DNA of 64,000 nucleotides from WTJO01 sp965660165 (GCA_965660165.1 CBFHYU010000001.1:186001-250000), one strand, 5' to 3'; numbered from the stretch's first letter, positions 8,761 through 17,771 are shown. Made by a program: numbers and translations. The notes: generated from the letters alone by a model not told the origin.

Positions 8761-9393
8761 TTACTCTGATTTCGGCTCGGTAGCGCCAAATGCGCGCCAA
8801 TTTGCGATATCTGTCAGCAAGCGGTCGACCATCACATCGTCTGCCCCCGCCCGATTAAGCATAACAGCTGCATAGGCAAGCGACGTTCTTGAAGCAACAC
8901 CCCCTAGCATCTCTGCTGGCAGACCTGTTTCAATCCAGTCTGGCTGAAGCTGAGAGATAAGCCCTGCTGTTTCGCGCGGACTAGCATCATCAGCCACCAA
9001 TAGACCCGAAGCATGCTGGGTTTGTTCTATTGCCATTCTGCCTAGCACCAATCGGCCAGCACGCCGCATCATGGTCAGGCTGGCAGATAATTGTTTAGAT
9101 GCCTGAAAGCTTAGATTATCAAATAGAAACGCTGCATCTATTCGTGTTTTGCCAGAATCTTTATCCAGATTTTTACTTAGATGACGCGCAAGCTTGCCGC
9201 CCTCAACCGCTTGTTTGACCGTCTGAATATCCGCAGTTACCCAAGCACCACGTCCTGGCAATTTGCCCGCAATATCTGCTATCACCCCGCCATCAGGGGT
9301 GCGTACAAACCGTATCAGACCCGCTTTATCAGACGGTTGTGAGGTGACGATGCATCGTCTTAATTCTGGCTTGTGCAAAGATGCTGGTTTCAT
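8761..9393 (-). CDS. YlxR-type RNA-binding protein fused to an L7Ae-like domain
   Basis: The N-terminal YlxR (DUF448) domain shows the RRCIVTSQ motif (residues 12-19) and the GRGAWV motif (47-52). The C-terminal half (about residues 105-205, with RRAGRLVLGRMAIE and ASGLLVADDAS) resembles the L7Ae/L30e-like domain found fused to YlxR in alphaproteobacteria. YlxR (RnpM in Firmicutes) is an RNA binder that modulates RNase P, and its gene is almost always next to nusA and infB, as here. The 210-residue length fits the fused form. The exact role in this lineage is unknown. Confidence 0.88.
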   Translation of the reverse strand: MKPASLHKPELRRCIVTSQPSDKAGLIRFVRTPDGGVIADIAGKLPGRGAWVTADIQTVKQAVEGGKLARHLSKNLDKDSGKTRIDAAFLFDNLSFQASKQLSASLTMMRRAGRLVLGRMAIEQTQHASGLLVADDASPRETAGLISQLQPDWIETGLPAEMLGGVASRTSLAYAAVMLNRAGADDVMVDRLLTDIANWRAFGATEPKSE

Positions 9394-9432
9394 GAAAACG
9401 CCTCTGTCCGATCCTAACTAGATAGGTCACCT

Positions 9433-10977
9433 TCAGGCGTCCTTATCGGCGTTATCTGCGTCAGCCTCGGCTGGCTCCTCATCAGCAAACCAGTGCGCCC
9501 GTGCGGCCATAATGATATCGCCTGCACTAGCTTCATCTTCAATCCCAAATTCACCTAGAAACTCAACCAGCTCACCACTATCAAGCTCAGCAAGATCATC
9601 CAGACATAAAATATTGTTCTGAGCCAGCTTCAACACCATCGCAATGCTCAGATGCTCAAACGACACCAGATCATCTGTTACCTTAAAGCTCTCAAGCTCG
9701 CCCATAATTCTGTCTGTTTCTTCCTGCACAAACTGGCTAGCACGATTTTGAAGTTCAGTTGCAATATCCTCATCAAAGCCCTGAATTGTGGCCAGCTCTT
9801 CTATGGGTGTATCTGCAATATCTTCAACTGTCACAAAGCCTTCTGCGACTAGCAAATGAGCGATCACATCATCAATATTAAGCGCTTCAATAAAGCGGGT
9901 TGAGCGTGTTTTGAACTCTTCTGTGCGGCGTTCTGATTCTTCAGCTTCTGTCAGAATATCAATATACCAGCCTGTTAATTGAGAGGCTAGGCGCACATTC
10001 TGGCCACGTCTGCCAATCGCAAGGCTAAGCTGATCATCAGGCACAACCACCTCTACTCTGCCTGCAACCTCATCCATCACAACCTTAGCAACTTCAGCAG
10101 GCGCAAGAGCATTCACAATAAAGCTCACAGGGTCTTCAGAAAATGGAATAATCTCAATTTTTTCGCCCTGTAATTCGCTTACAACTGCCTGCACACGGCT
10201 ACCGCGTAACCCCACGCACGCCCCAACAGGATCAATGCTATTATCACGTGATAACACAGAGATTTTAGCGCGGCTTCCTGGCTCTCTTGCTACTGCCTTA
10301 ATTTCGATAATGCCATCATAGATTTCTGGCACTTCTTGGGTAAACAGCTTTGCCATAAATTCATTGGCACCACGTGATAAGAAGATTTGCGGGCCGCGCG
10401 GCTCTTCACGGACATCAATAATATAGGCTCTAATCTTATCACCAAGATTCAGATTTTCTTTTGGAATCATTTCTTCACGTCTGATCACAGCTTCTGCTCT
10501 GCCTAGATCAACTGTTACAGAATAGCTTTCTGCACGTTTTACAGTACCAAGCACAATCTCGCCAATTCTGTCCTTATATTCGATATATTGACGTGCGCGT
10601 TCAGCATCTCTGACTTTTTGCGAGATGACCTGTTTTGCGGTCTGGGCAGCAATTCGGCCAAAGGTTATTGGCGGCAGAGGCTGTTTTAGAAACTCACCTA
10701 TCGCAAGGTTATGTTTGCTACCTTCTTCTAGGCTCATCTGAGTGGCGTCATCTTCAACCTCTTCGACAACTTCAGTCCAGCGTTCAAGCGAAATTTCACC
10801 TGATTTTCTGTCAATCATGGCGCGGATATCTCTATCATTCCCATATTTGGAACGGCCAGCTTTTTGGATAGCCTCTTCCATCGCAATGATGACTTCTTCT
10901 CTGTCGATTGATTTTTCGCGGGCAACTACATCGGCAATCTGAATGAGTTCTAGACCCGGAATTGATGACGTATCCAT
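9433..10977 (-). CDS. nusA: Transcription termination/antitermination protein NusA
   Basis: RNA polymerase-binding elongation factor acting in pausing, intrinsic termination and rRNA antitermination. It has 514 residues: an N-terminal polymerase-binding domain (1-125), S1 (about 135-200, GEIVLGTVKRAESYSVTVDLG), and two KH domains (about 200-345, with DPVGACVGLRGSRVQAV and SLAIGRRGQNVRLASQLTGW). Two helix-hairpin-helix repeats follow (about 365-500), then an acidic tail. An AAGGAA sequence precedes the start at 10977. It follows rimP closely, as is nearly universal. The rimP-nusA transcript has an attenuator-like leader, consistent with NusA controlling its own operon. Confidence 0.97.
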   Translation of the reverse strand: MDTSSIPGLELIQIADVVAREKSIDREEVIIAMEEAIQKAGRSKYGNDRDIRAMIDRKSGEISLERWTEVVEEVEDDATQMSLEEGSKHNLAIGEFLKQPLPPITFGRIAAQTAKQVISQKVRDAERARQYIEYKDRIGEIVLGTVKRAESYSVTVDLGRAEAVIRREEMIPKENLNLGDKIRAYIIDVREEPRGPQIFLSRGANEFMAKLFTQEVPEIYDGIIEIKAVAREPGSRAKISVLSRDNSIDPVGACVGLRGSRVQAVVSELQGEKIEIIPFSEDPVSFIVNALAPAEVAKVVMDEVAGRVEVVVPDDQLSLAIGRRGQNVRLASQLTGWYIDILTEAEESERRTEEFKTRSTRFIEALNIDDVIAHLLVAEGFVTVEDIADTPIEELATIQGFDEDIATELQNRASQFVQEETDRIMGELESFKVTDDLVSFEHLSIAMVLKLAQNNILCLDDLAELDSGELVEFLGEFGIEDEASAGDIIMAARAHWFADEEPAEADADNADKDA

Positions 10978-11002
10978 GATTTATGCTTTCCTTATAGTAA
11001 CA

Positions 11003-11572
11003 TCAAGATGAGGGCTGCTCAGATGTGTCATCATCTGGCACGTGATTAGATTTTAAGGTACGTGGCGGCTGTTTAAGGGTTGAGAAAAATTCAGTCGGAT
11101 CAATTCTCGCAGAATCAATTTCATCTAGCGAGGCTGACAGCCTGCCTGTTGCTGTTTCAACGATTACGATATTATGTTCGATACCTGTCAGCCTGCCCCT
11201 AAAGCGTTTTTGGCCTTGATGAGGCTGTTTCAGGGTAATTTTTATCAGCTCGCCAGCAAATCGCGCAAAATGTGCAGCTGTGATAAGCGGCCTGTCAATG
11301 CCAGGTGAACTTACTTCAAGAACATAGGCATCATTGATTGGGTCTTCTACATCAAGCACGGCCGCCAGATGCCTTGAAATGTCAGCGCAATCTTCAACAG
11401 TCATGTCTCTGTCCTCAATAGGCTCTGCCATTATTTGCAACTGCGCACGAGATGAGCCGCCACCTGAAAATTGCACACGCACTAGCTCAAATCCCAAATC
11501 AGCAAGGGCAGGTGTAATCAGCTTTTCAATTTGCGGTAGGCTCATAGTGTTCGTTTCATTATGTAGTTTCAC
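11003..11572 (-). CDS. rimP: Ribosome maturation factor RimP
   Basis: Needed for 30S subunit maturation. It has 189 residues, with the family blocks LEKLITPALADLGFELVRVQF-like N-terminal region, DCADISRHLAAVLDVEDPI, YVLEVSSPGIDRPL and the C-terminal SH3-like part. A GTG at 11572 is the longest start and has GGAT about seven bases upstream. An ATG at 11545 (MSLPQIEKL) is an alternative that fits the family length better but lacks a clear ribosome-binding site. It is the first gene of the rimP-nusA-ylxR-infB-rbfA-truB-rpsO-pnp block and lies just after an intrinsic terminator. Confidence 0.92.
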   Translation of the reverse strand: MKLHNETNTMSLPQIEKLITPALADLGFELVRVQFSGGGSSRAQLQIMAEPIEDRDMTVEDCADISRHLAAVLDVEDPINDAYVLEVSSPGIDRPLITAAHFARFAGELIKITLKQPHQGQKRFRGRLTGIEHNIVIVETATGRLSASLDEIDSARIDPTEFFSTLKQPPRTLKSNHVPDDDTSEQPSS

Positions 11573-11593
11573 TAATCCATCTGAATTTAGAAA

Positions 11594-11620
11594 ACAAAAA
11601 AGGCGGGCTTTTGGCCCACC
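11594..11620 (-). terminator. Intrinsic terminator / attenuator in the rimP-nusA leader
   Basis: On the minus strand GGTGGGC-CAAAA-GCCCGCC (11614-11620 with 11602-11608; one G-U pair) is followed by six T residues (11596-11601). It lies between a good promoter (11652-11680) and the rimP start (11572), so it can attenuate the rimP operon as well as end trmB transcripts. Flanking segments TCTGAAT (11630-11636) and ATTCAGA (11580-11586) are also complementary and could form an enclosing helix. Confidence 0.85.
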
Positions 11621-11651
11621 ATCCAGAATATTCAGAAAGGTTTATACCGTT

Positions 11652-11680
11652 CTTATAGCGATATTAGTAGCATTTATCAA
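11652..11680 (-). promoter_or_regulatory. Sigma70-type promoter for rimP-nusA-infB
   Basis: On the minus strand: -35 TTGATA (11675-11680), spacer of 17 bases, -10 TATAAG (11652-11657). Each hexamer matches consensus at five of six positions. The predicted start point is near 11645, leaving a leader of about 70 bases that contains the terminator hairpin. This is the clearest promoter in the window. Confidence 0.72.
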
Positions 11681-11702
11681 GCATTGATGTATCGGCTTGA
11701 TC

Positions 11703-12407
11703 TTATTGTCTGACAAAGGCAAGCCAGACAGGGGGGCGCCCCTGTCTTACGCCTTTTGCCATATAGCGTGTTTCAGGCCAGCCTTCAGGTCTTTCACGCC
11801 AGTCTGAGGGCTGAGTTGCTGTCCAGTGAAATGCATCATGATGAAGACTTTCTGCCAATAACCAATCTTGGGCAACCAGATGATCACTTGCCATCCGCAA
11901 AAATCCCCCTGGCTTTATGCTATTTGATAGGATGTCTAGCATCTGCCTATTTACTATTCGCCGTCCAGCATGACGTGCCTTTGGCCATGGGTCAGGAAAT
12001 AGGATATAACAGCCATCAAGGGCGCTTGCATCAAGCCTGCTAAGCATTATTCGGACATCATCAGGCCAGATAAGAATATTTTTCAGCCCTGCTGCTTCGA
12101 TTTGTCTGGTAAGGCTTACAACCCCGTTAATAAAGGGTTCTGCCCCGATAAATAAGGTATCAGGAGAGGCCATTGCCTGTTGCGCCAGATGCTCGCCACC
12201 GCCAAAGCCAATCTCAAGCACCAGCTTTTGATACCGCTTGCCGCGCGCAACAGAAAGGCTGTCCAGATTCAGCATACTATCTGAGAGATCAATTCTGAAG
12301 TGAGGCAAGACCTGTTCTAGCAGGCGATTCATATTCGCAGATAATGGCCTGCCTTTACGCCTGCCAAAAAATCGCGGATAAGAGGTCTGTTCAGTATCTG
12401 CTATCAT
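11703..12407 (-). CDS. trmB: tRNA (guanine-N7-)-methyltransferase TrmB
   Basis: Methylates G46 in the variable loop of tRNAs using S-adenosylmethionine. It has 234 residues. The SAM-binding motif is LEIGFGGGEHLA (about residues 63-74), and LFPDPWPKARHAGRR is the TrmB signature. The C-terminus (ETRYMAKGVRQGRPPVWLAF) is also family-typical. It starts 14 bases after metK on the same strand. metK-trmB-rimP-nusA is a common alphaproteobacterial order. It is probably the last gene of the unit that begins upstream of miaB, ended by the hairpin at 11594-11620. Confidence 0.95.
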   Translation of the reverse strand: MIADTEQTSYPRFFGRRKGRPLSANMNRLLEQVLPHFRIDLSDSMLNLDSLSVARGKRYQKLVLEIGFGGGEHLAQQAMASPDTLFIGAEPFINGVVSLTRQIEAAGLKNILIWPDDVRIMLSRLDASALDGCYILFPDPWPKARHAGRRIVNRQMLDILSNSIKPGGFLRMASDHLVAQDWLLAESLHHDAFHWTATQPSDWRERPEGWPETRYMAKGVRQGRPPVWLAFVRQ

Positions 12408-12421
12408 TACATATGTTGTAG

Positions 12422-13606
12422 CTAGACCAGCGCGGCGATCTTATCTGCCAGATCAGTTGCTTCCCAGCTAAAACTGCCCTTTCCTGCTTCGCCTGCTTTT
12501 CTGCCAAAATGGCCATAGGCAGCACTAGGCGCATAGATAGGCGCGTTTAGACCAAGATGGGTGCGGATACCACGAGGCTTTAGATCAAACAGCTGTGCTT
12601 CTGCCAGCCGTTCCTGAAGCAGCTTGTCTGAGATAGTGCCTGTTCCAGCGGTATTTACATAAACAGAAACAGGCGCCGCGACCCCAATAGCATAAGCAAG
12701 CTGGATGGTGCATTTATCTGCCACTCCGCTTGCCACAATATTCTTGGCAAGATAACGCGCCGCATAGGCAGCAGATCTATCCACCTTTGTTGGGTCTTTT
12801 CCAGAAAATGCCCCGCCACCATGCGGTGCGGCGCCGCCATACGTATCTACAATGATCTTACGGCCTGTCAGCCCAGCATCACCATCAGGGCCACCAATCT
12901 CAAATTTGCCTGTAGGATTGATTAAAAAATCATCTGCATTAGGCATCCAGCCATCAGGCAATAGCTCAGCAATAACAGGCGTTACCAGCTTGCGGATATC
13001 GTCAATAGACACCCCTTGCGCATGCTGAGTTGATAATACTAGCTTATCAATACCAAGCATTGTTCCATCATCATCATAGCGCATCGTTACTTGGCTTTTC
13101 GCATCAGGGCCAAGAATGTCACTACGGCCTTTTTCTTTTCTTAAAACAGCCAGATGTTTCAAAATCTGGTGCGCATAATGAATAGGGGCTGGCATCAACT
13201 CTTCAGTTTCACGGCAAGCATAGCCAAACATTAGCCCCTGATCGCCTGCCCCCTCTTCTTTGCCGTCAGCCTCATCAACCCCTTGCGCAATATGCGCAGA
13301 TTGTTCATGCAGATAATTCTGAAACTCAAAATGAGCATGGTGGAATTTTTCCTGCTCATAGCCAATATCTTTGACAGCCGCACGCACACGACCCTCAATT
13401 TTACCCATAATTTCAGGCAGAATATGCTCATCTGCCCTAACCTCGCCAGCCAGCACTATTCGATTCGTCGTGGCTAATGTTTCACAGGCAACCCGCGCAT
13501 CATCCTGATGTTCTAAAAACAGATCTAGAACAGCATCTGACACCCTGTCACAAACCTTATCTGGATGACCTTCTGAGACAGATTCTGAAGTGAATAAATA
13601 CGCCAT
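12422..13606 (-). CDS. metK: S-adenosylmethionine synthetase
   Basis: Makes S-adenosylmethionine from methionine and ATP in the cytoplasm. It has 394 residues, the normal length. Visible signatures are SESVSEGHPDKVCD (GHPDK at residues 13-17), the GAGDQGLMFGYA block (about 120-131) and the glycine-rich GGGAFSGKDPTKVDRSAAY loop (about 263-281). Only 27 bases separate it from lnt, so there is no room for a SAM riboswitch in front of it. In many relatives an XRE-type regulator gene lies between lnt and metK; it is absent at this place. Confidence 0.97.
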   Translation of the reverse strand: MAYLFTSESVSEGHPDKVCDRVSDAVLDLFLEHQDDARVACETLATTNRIVLAGEVRADEHILPEIMGKIEGRVRAAVKDIGYEQEKFHHAHFEFQNYLHEQSAHIAQGVDEADGKEEGAGDQGLMFGYACRETEELMPAPIHYAHQILKHLAVLRKEKGRSDILGPDAKSQVTMRYDDDGTMLGIDKLVLSTQHAQGVSIDDIRKLVTPVIAELLPDGWMPNADDFLINPTGKFEIGGPDGDAGLTGRKIIVDTYGGAAPHGGGAFSGKDPTKVDRSAAYAARYLAKNIVASGVADKCTIQLAYAIGVAAPVSVYVNTAGTGTISDKLLQERLAEAQLFDLKPRGIRTHLGLNAPIYAPSAAYGHFGRKAGEAGKGSFSWEATDLADKIAALV

Positions 13607-13633
13607 GAACTATACCCTATGCTAACTTTCTAT

Positions 13634-15220
13634 TTATGTAAGATTACTCTTATCGTGTTTTTGACGAAAGATTTCAAGACAGAATAAGGGTAATAGGTAA
13701 AAACTCATCACCAGAAGCAACATGATACGCCCAAATAATGGGCGCTCCATCCCCTGCCAAAACGGTGTTTTTGCAAGCGGCGGGATATCCCTATCTAAAT
13801 GAATATCAAGATAACCTGCTTGCGCTAGATCAATTCTGCCCTGCTCAACACCATAGCTATCAAAGGCAGCTGACACCCCTGTATTGGCAACACGAATAAG
13901 AGGCTTTGCTTCTTCTATTGCTCTGAAACGAGCTTGGGCTAAATGTTGATGCGGCCCTGTGGTATGCCCAAACCATCCATCATTTGTCAGATTCACAATT
14001 ATATCTGCATCCTGTGCGTCTGGGGCTTTTTCCCTGTCTAGAAATCCAGGAAAAATAACCTCATAACAAATCAAGAGAGCGATATTCAGCCCTGCTAATG
14101 GGCTGTCTTGAGGCAGTTGAAAATAGGGCTGGCCAGACATGCCAGCGGAAAAATCAATCGGTCCAGCAATGACATCAATAAATGGAATAAATCGCCAAGG
14201 CACATATTCACCAAATGGCACTAGATGGATTTTGTCATATGCGCTAACAGGCGCCCCCTGATGCGAAAATAAAAATGCCGTATTATGCAGATATGCCTGC
14301 TGTTTTAGGCGCAACATGCCTGTCAGCACATAGCCATCAAACGGGGCAAGAGTCTGAATAAATTCAACAGCCCTATTCTGATCTCGTGGCCATAAGGCTG
14401 CAATCGCTGTTTCAGGCAAGATCAGCAGGGGCGGCACAGCTGTTTTTTCGTGGGCAAGCTGGATCATCTCAGCCAGATGGCTAGCCTGCTTATCACGTTT
14501 CCATTTATCTTTTTGCGAGATATTCGGCTGAATAATACGAATATCAGCTGGTGTGTCCGCTGCATTAACTGTCAGCATTGTTGGCTCTTTAGAGGCTAGC
14601 CTGTCTGCCCCTAGCGCCCCAAGCACAATCACTGGCAATACCAGCCATGTTGCCTGTAACACCTGCCTCTGCCACAAAAATGCAATCCCAGCGATACCGC
14701 TCATGGCAACTAGATTAAGCGCATGTTGACCCGTGAAATAAATTGATTGTGCTGTAATGTCTGATGCCAAGAAAAGATGCGCCATGACATTCCATGGGAA
14801 GCCAGTAAGAATGACGCTTCGCACAATATCTGCGCATCCAATAGCAATAGCTATCCACACCAAACGCAATTCAGCCCGAGATGTAAGATGATATGCCAGC
14901 CACACAAACACAGCCCAGAATAGCGCTAGCGCTGCTGGCAATCCCAGCATCACAACAGGCAGTAGCAATAATACCAGCCCGCCTTCCACCATTAAAGACT
15001 GGCCTATCCAGTAAAGCGATGCACATAGCCAGCCCCAGCTAGTCATAAAGGCAAGCCTTCCAGCTATGGTTGCAGAAGGCGCCGATGCCATCATCATAAG
15101 CGGCGGCACTAACACAATTATGGCTGGCCAGAAATCCAGAGGCGCAAGCGCTAAGGTTGCGATAGCGCCAAAACAAAAACATCTTAAAGATGGGGAATTA
15201 ACGAAGCGAAAGCGGCGCAT
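13634..15220 (-). CDS. lnt: Apolipoprotein N-acyltransferase Lnt
   Basis: Inner-membrane enzyme that adds the third acyl chain to lipoproteins. It has about seven hydrophobic segments in the first 215 residues, followed by a periplasmic nitrilase-like domain. The catalytic Glu is in LILPETAIAALW, the Lys in YDKIHLVPFGEYVPW and the Cys in LICYEVIFPG. I use ATG 15220 (MRRFRFVNSP, 528 residues), which overlaps the end of corC by 23 bases. The frame stays open to an ATG at 15268, which would overlap corC by 71 bases and add a non-conserved 16-residue leader. The corC-lnt order is widespread in proteobacteria. The two lipoproteins in this window (near 49 kb and 51 kb) would be substrates. Confidence 0.94.
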   Translation of the reverse strand: MRRFRFVNSPSLRCFCFGAIATLALAPLDFWPAIIVLVPPLMMMASAPSATIAGRLAFMTSWGWLCASLYWIGQSLMVEGGLVLLLLPVVMLGLPAALALFWAVFVWLAYHLTSRAELRLVWIAIAIGCADIVRSVILTGFPWNVMAHLFLASDITAQSIYFTGQHALNLVAMSGIAGIAFLWQRQVLQATWLVLPVIVLGALGADRLASKEPTMLTVNAADTPADIRIIQPNISQKDKWKRDKQASHLAEMIQLAHEKTAVPPLLILPETAIAALWPRDQNRAVEFIQTLAPFDGYVLTGMLRLKQQAYLHNTAFLFSHQGAPVSAYDKIHLVPFGEYVPWRFIPFIDVIAGPIDFSAGMSGQPYFQLPQDSPLAGLNIALLICYEVIFPGFLDREKAPDAQDADIIVNLTNDGWFGHTTGPHQHLAQARFRAIEEAKPLIRVANTGVSAAFDSYGVEQGRIDLAQAGYLDIHLDRDIPPLAKTPFWQGMERPLFGRIMLLLVMSFYLLPLFCLEIFRQKHDKSNLT

Positions 15221-16103
15221 GTTTATCTTCAGATTCAGAATCGTTGTGAGACTGATCTGATATCTCATTCACCAAATTTACCCCCCTTATGCGCAACAAG
15301 CTTAGACGGCGCGGATCAGATTCTAGCACTTCGAATATAATGCCTGATGAATGACGTATCACCTCACCACGTAATGGCACATGTCCAGCAAGGGTTATCA
15401 CTAGACCGCCTAATGTATCAATTTCGTCTCTTTCTTCACCTTCCAGCATCTGGATACCAACAATCTGCTCGAATGATTCTAGCTCAAATCTGGCATCTGC
15501 TAGCGCTGTGCCATCAGGTGCGATTTCAAATCGAGGCTTTTCAACCTGATCATGCTCATCCTGAATTTCACCTACAATCTCTTCAACCAAATCTTCAATT
15601 GTGATCAGCCCATCTATGCCGCCAAATTCATCTACAACAAGCGCAAGATGCAACCGCCTCAATCTCATTTCCTGTAACAGGTCAAGCAGTCTGATTGTTG
15701 GCGCAACAAACAGCACAGGACGAATTAGCTGTTTTAGACCTGCTTTACTATTGGTCAGATTATGGCGCATCATATCCTTGATATGTAGCATACCAATTGT
15801 TTCATCCATTTTGCCTTCAAAGGCTGGATACCGAGAGTGAGATGCATTGCTCATCTGCTGAAGCACATCGTCAAAGCCGTCATTTATATCAACAGCAACA
15901 ATATCTGCGCGCGGCACCATAACATTTTCAGCCGTAATATCTCGCAAGCCAAGCATATTTTTCAATAACAGGCTTTCTTGATTATCGAACTCAGTATCTT
16001 GCTGCGAGATTGAGGTTTCTATCAGACCCGTAAGCTCTTCTCTGAACGAGACCGTTTTGCCGCCAAATGGCCATAATAGTTTAATGCTCTGAATTAGGCT
16101 CAT
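15198..16103 (-). CDS. corC: HlyC/CorC-family CBS-domain protein
   Basis: Cytoplasmic protein of the CorC/YbeX type, with 301 residues. A CBS pair starts at RDITAENVMVPRADIVAVD (about residues 54-72) and continues through LALVVDEFGGIDGLITIEDLVEEIVGEI. The C-terminal CorC_HlyC domain (about 210-285) contains DTLGGLVITLAGHVPLRGE. There are no membrane spans, so this is the short soluble form rather than the CNNM-type transporter. Its ATG overlaps the ybeY stop in an ATGA, implying translational coupling. Relatives have been linked to Mg/Co efflux and to ribosome quality together with YbeY; the precise role here is not known. Confidence 0.9.
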   Translation of the reverse strand: MSLIQSIKLLWPFGGKTVSFREELTGLIETSISQQDTEFDNQESLLLKNMLGLRDITAENVMVPRADIVAVDINDGFDDVLQQMSNASHSRYPAFEGKMDETIGMLHIKDMMRHNLTNSKAGLKQLIRPVLFVAPTIRLLDLLQEMRLRRLHLALVVDEFGGIDGLITIEDLVEEIVGEIQDEHDQVEKPRFEIAPDGTALADARFELESFEQIVGIQMLEGEERDEIDTLGGLVITLAGHVPLRGEVIRHSSGIIFEVLESDPRRLSLLRIRGVNLVNEISDQSHNDSESEDKHAPLSLR

Positions 16104-16753
16104 GACCGTAACACGCCTATTTCAGCGCCATCATATGGGTTGGCAATGCCATGTGAAACCAGCAAGGCTGTCTCAAGACCTTCCATTTTAATAGCGTCCT
16201 TATCATCAATATGATCATAGCCTAGTAAATGTAAAATACCATGCACAAGCAGATGAGCGATATGATGTTCTGGGCTGATGCCCATCTGCTCTGCCTCATG
16301 CATGACAGTCTCAAACCCGAGCACCAGATCGCCAATTTCAGGCTCATCTCCTGACGGGAAAGATAGAATATTTGTGGCTGATGGTTTTTGTCTGAACTGG
16401 CTATTATGCTGAGTGATTTCTTTATTATCTGTCCAGCATACAGAAATATTCAGCACTGGTTTATCTAGCTGTGCTGCCAGATCATCTACCAGCTCAGAGC
16501 ATAGCTGAACAAGCCCTGATGAAAGCCTATCTAGCCATCTATCATCATGTATCATATGTTCCAGCTGATGCCCGTTTTGGGTGTGCCATTGCTGGTAGCG
16601 AGTATCAGATATTTCAGCTACCGACTCTGGCTCAGCATCCAACCCGTCTGCGGATGCGCCCTGAGGCGTCATATCTGACTGGTCTGTCTGAGCGCGCTGT
16701 TCTGGTGCGCTAATAATATTCATCTTGGTGACATGCCTATATTCAGCTGACAT
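16100..16753 (-). CDS. ybeY: Endoribonuclease YbeY
   Basis: Zinc-dependent endoribonuclease involved in 16S rRNA 3'-end maturation and ribosome quality control. The zinc site HLLVHGILHLLGYDH (about residues 167-181) carries the three family histidines, and the SATNILSFPSGDE block (about 124-136) is also diagnostic. At 217 residues it is longer than usual (about 150-170). The first 65 residues are polar and not recognisable. Internal in-frame ATGs (for example 16723) could give shorter forms. Its stop overlaps corC by four bases and phoH is immediately upstream, the common phoH-ybeY-corC module. Confidence 0.93.
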   Translation of the reverse strand: MSAEYRHVTKMNIISAPEQRAQTDQSDMTPQGASADGLDAEPESVAEISDTRYQQWHTQNGHQLEHMIHDDRWLDRLSSGLVQLCSELVDDLAAQLDKPVLNISVCWTDNKEITQHNSQFRQKPSATNILSFPSGDEPEIGDLVLGFETVMHEAEQMGISPEHHIAHLLVHGILHLLGYDHIDDKDAIKMEGLETALLVSHGIANPYDGAEIGVLRS

Positions 16754-16799
16754 TTCTTATTATCTAGTCTGCCTTGATTTTTTGCATCTGTCCAGAACA

Positions 16800-17771
16800 T
16801 CAGGTTTGGCTTTTTTCATATGCTTTTAAGATACGTGCTACTACTGGATGACGTACCACATCTTCACCAGAAAAGCGGATAATATCAATACCCTTTACTT
16901 TGCCAAGTCTGCTCACAGCATCTGATAGCCCAGAAGCTTGCCCAGAGGGTAAATCTATCTGGCTTAAATCACCTGTTATCACCATTCGCGAGCCTTGACC
17001 AAGCCGTGTTAGCACCATCTTCATCTGTACAGGCGTAGTATTCTGAGCTTCATCAATGATCACAAATGCATCTGAGAGTGTTCGTCCCCGCATAAATGCA
17101 AGCGGGGCGATTTCAATTTCGTTGCTAGCTATCATTCTGTCTACTTTATCAGCAGGCATCATATCATATAGCGCGTCATATAATGGTCTTAGATAGGGGT
17201 CTACCTTTTCTTTCATATCACCTGGCAAAAACCCCAGCCTTTCGCCAGCTTCAACAGCTGGACGCGAAAGAATAATACGTTCAACCTGACGTTTTTTCAG
17301 ACAATCAACAGCCCATGCGACCGCCATATAGGTTTTTCCTGTACCAGCAGGACCAAGACCAAATACCACCTCATTATCTCTCATCATCTCGAAATAGCGT
17401 GCTTGCGAGGGGGTGCGTGCAAATATTTTCTTCTTCCATGTGGTTGCGAAAATTTGTTTATTTACAGGCTGATCAGATTCTATCTGGCCATGTTCTGCTT
17501 GAGTGATTACATCGTCAACCAGATGGCTGTTAATATCCTGAGGTTCTGTCTGCTGGCTTAATTGTTGATATAGTTTTTGCACTGCCTGAGTGGCACGAGA
17601 CACATTCTCTGCTGCGCCACTAATGCGAAGCTGGTTGCCGAAACTGTCCAGACTAACCTCTAGCACCTGTTCAATACGCGCTAGATGCTGGTTATGCTGA
17701 CCACACATCAATACCAGAAGATTATTATCTTCAAATTCCAGCGTAACGGTGTTTGATTCGGTTTCTGCCAC
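16800..17771 (-). CDS. phoH: PhoH-family ATPase (PhoL type)
   Basis: Cytoplasmic P-loop ATPase linked to RNA metabolism. It has 323 residues: an N-terminal KH-like part (about 1-70), then the PhoH domain with Walker A GPAGTGKT (about residues 139-146) and Walker B FVIIDEAQN. LSRPAVEAGERLGFLPGD and TRLGQGSRMVITGDLSQIDLP are family signatures. The start is a GTG at 17771 with GAGG about seven bases upstream. The place between miaB and ybeY identifies it as the YbeZ/PhoL member, which pairs with YbeY. Despite the name, there is no Pho box in front of it. Confidence 0.94.
   Translation of the reverse strand: MAETESNTVTLEFEDNNLLVLMCGQHNQHLARIEQVLEVSLDSFGNQLRISGAAENVSRATQAVQKLYQQLSQQTEPQDINSHLVDDVITQAEHGQIESDQPVNKQIFATTWKKKIFARTPSQARYFEMMRDNEVVFGLGPAGTGKTYMAVAWAVDCLKKRQVERIILSRPAVEAGERLGFLPGDMKEKVDPYLRPLYDALYDMMPADKVDRMIASNEIEIAPLAFMRGRTLSDAFVIIDEAQNTTPVQMKMVLTRLGQGSRMVITGDLSQIDLPSGQASGLSDAVSRLGKVKGIDIIRFSGEDVVRHPVVARILKAYEKSQT

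Noticed and set aside
13607..13660. SAM riboswitch in front of metK
   Set aside because: Only 27 bases lie between lnt and metK, too short for any known SAM aptamer.
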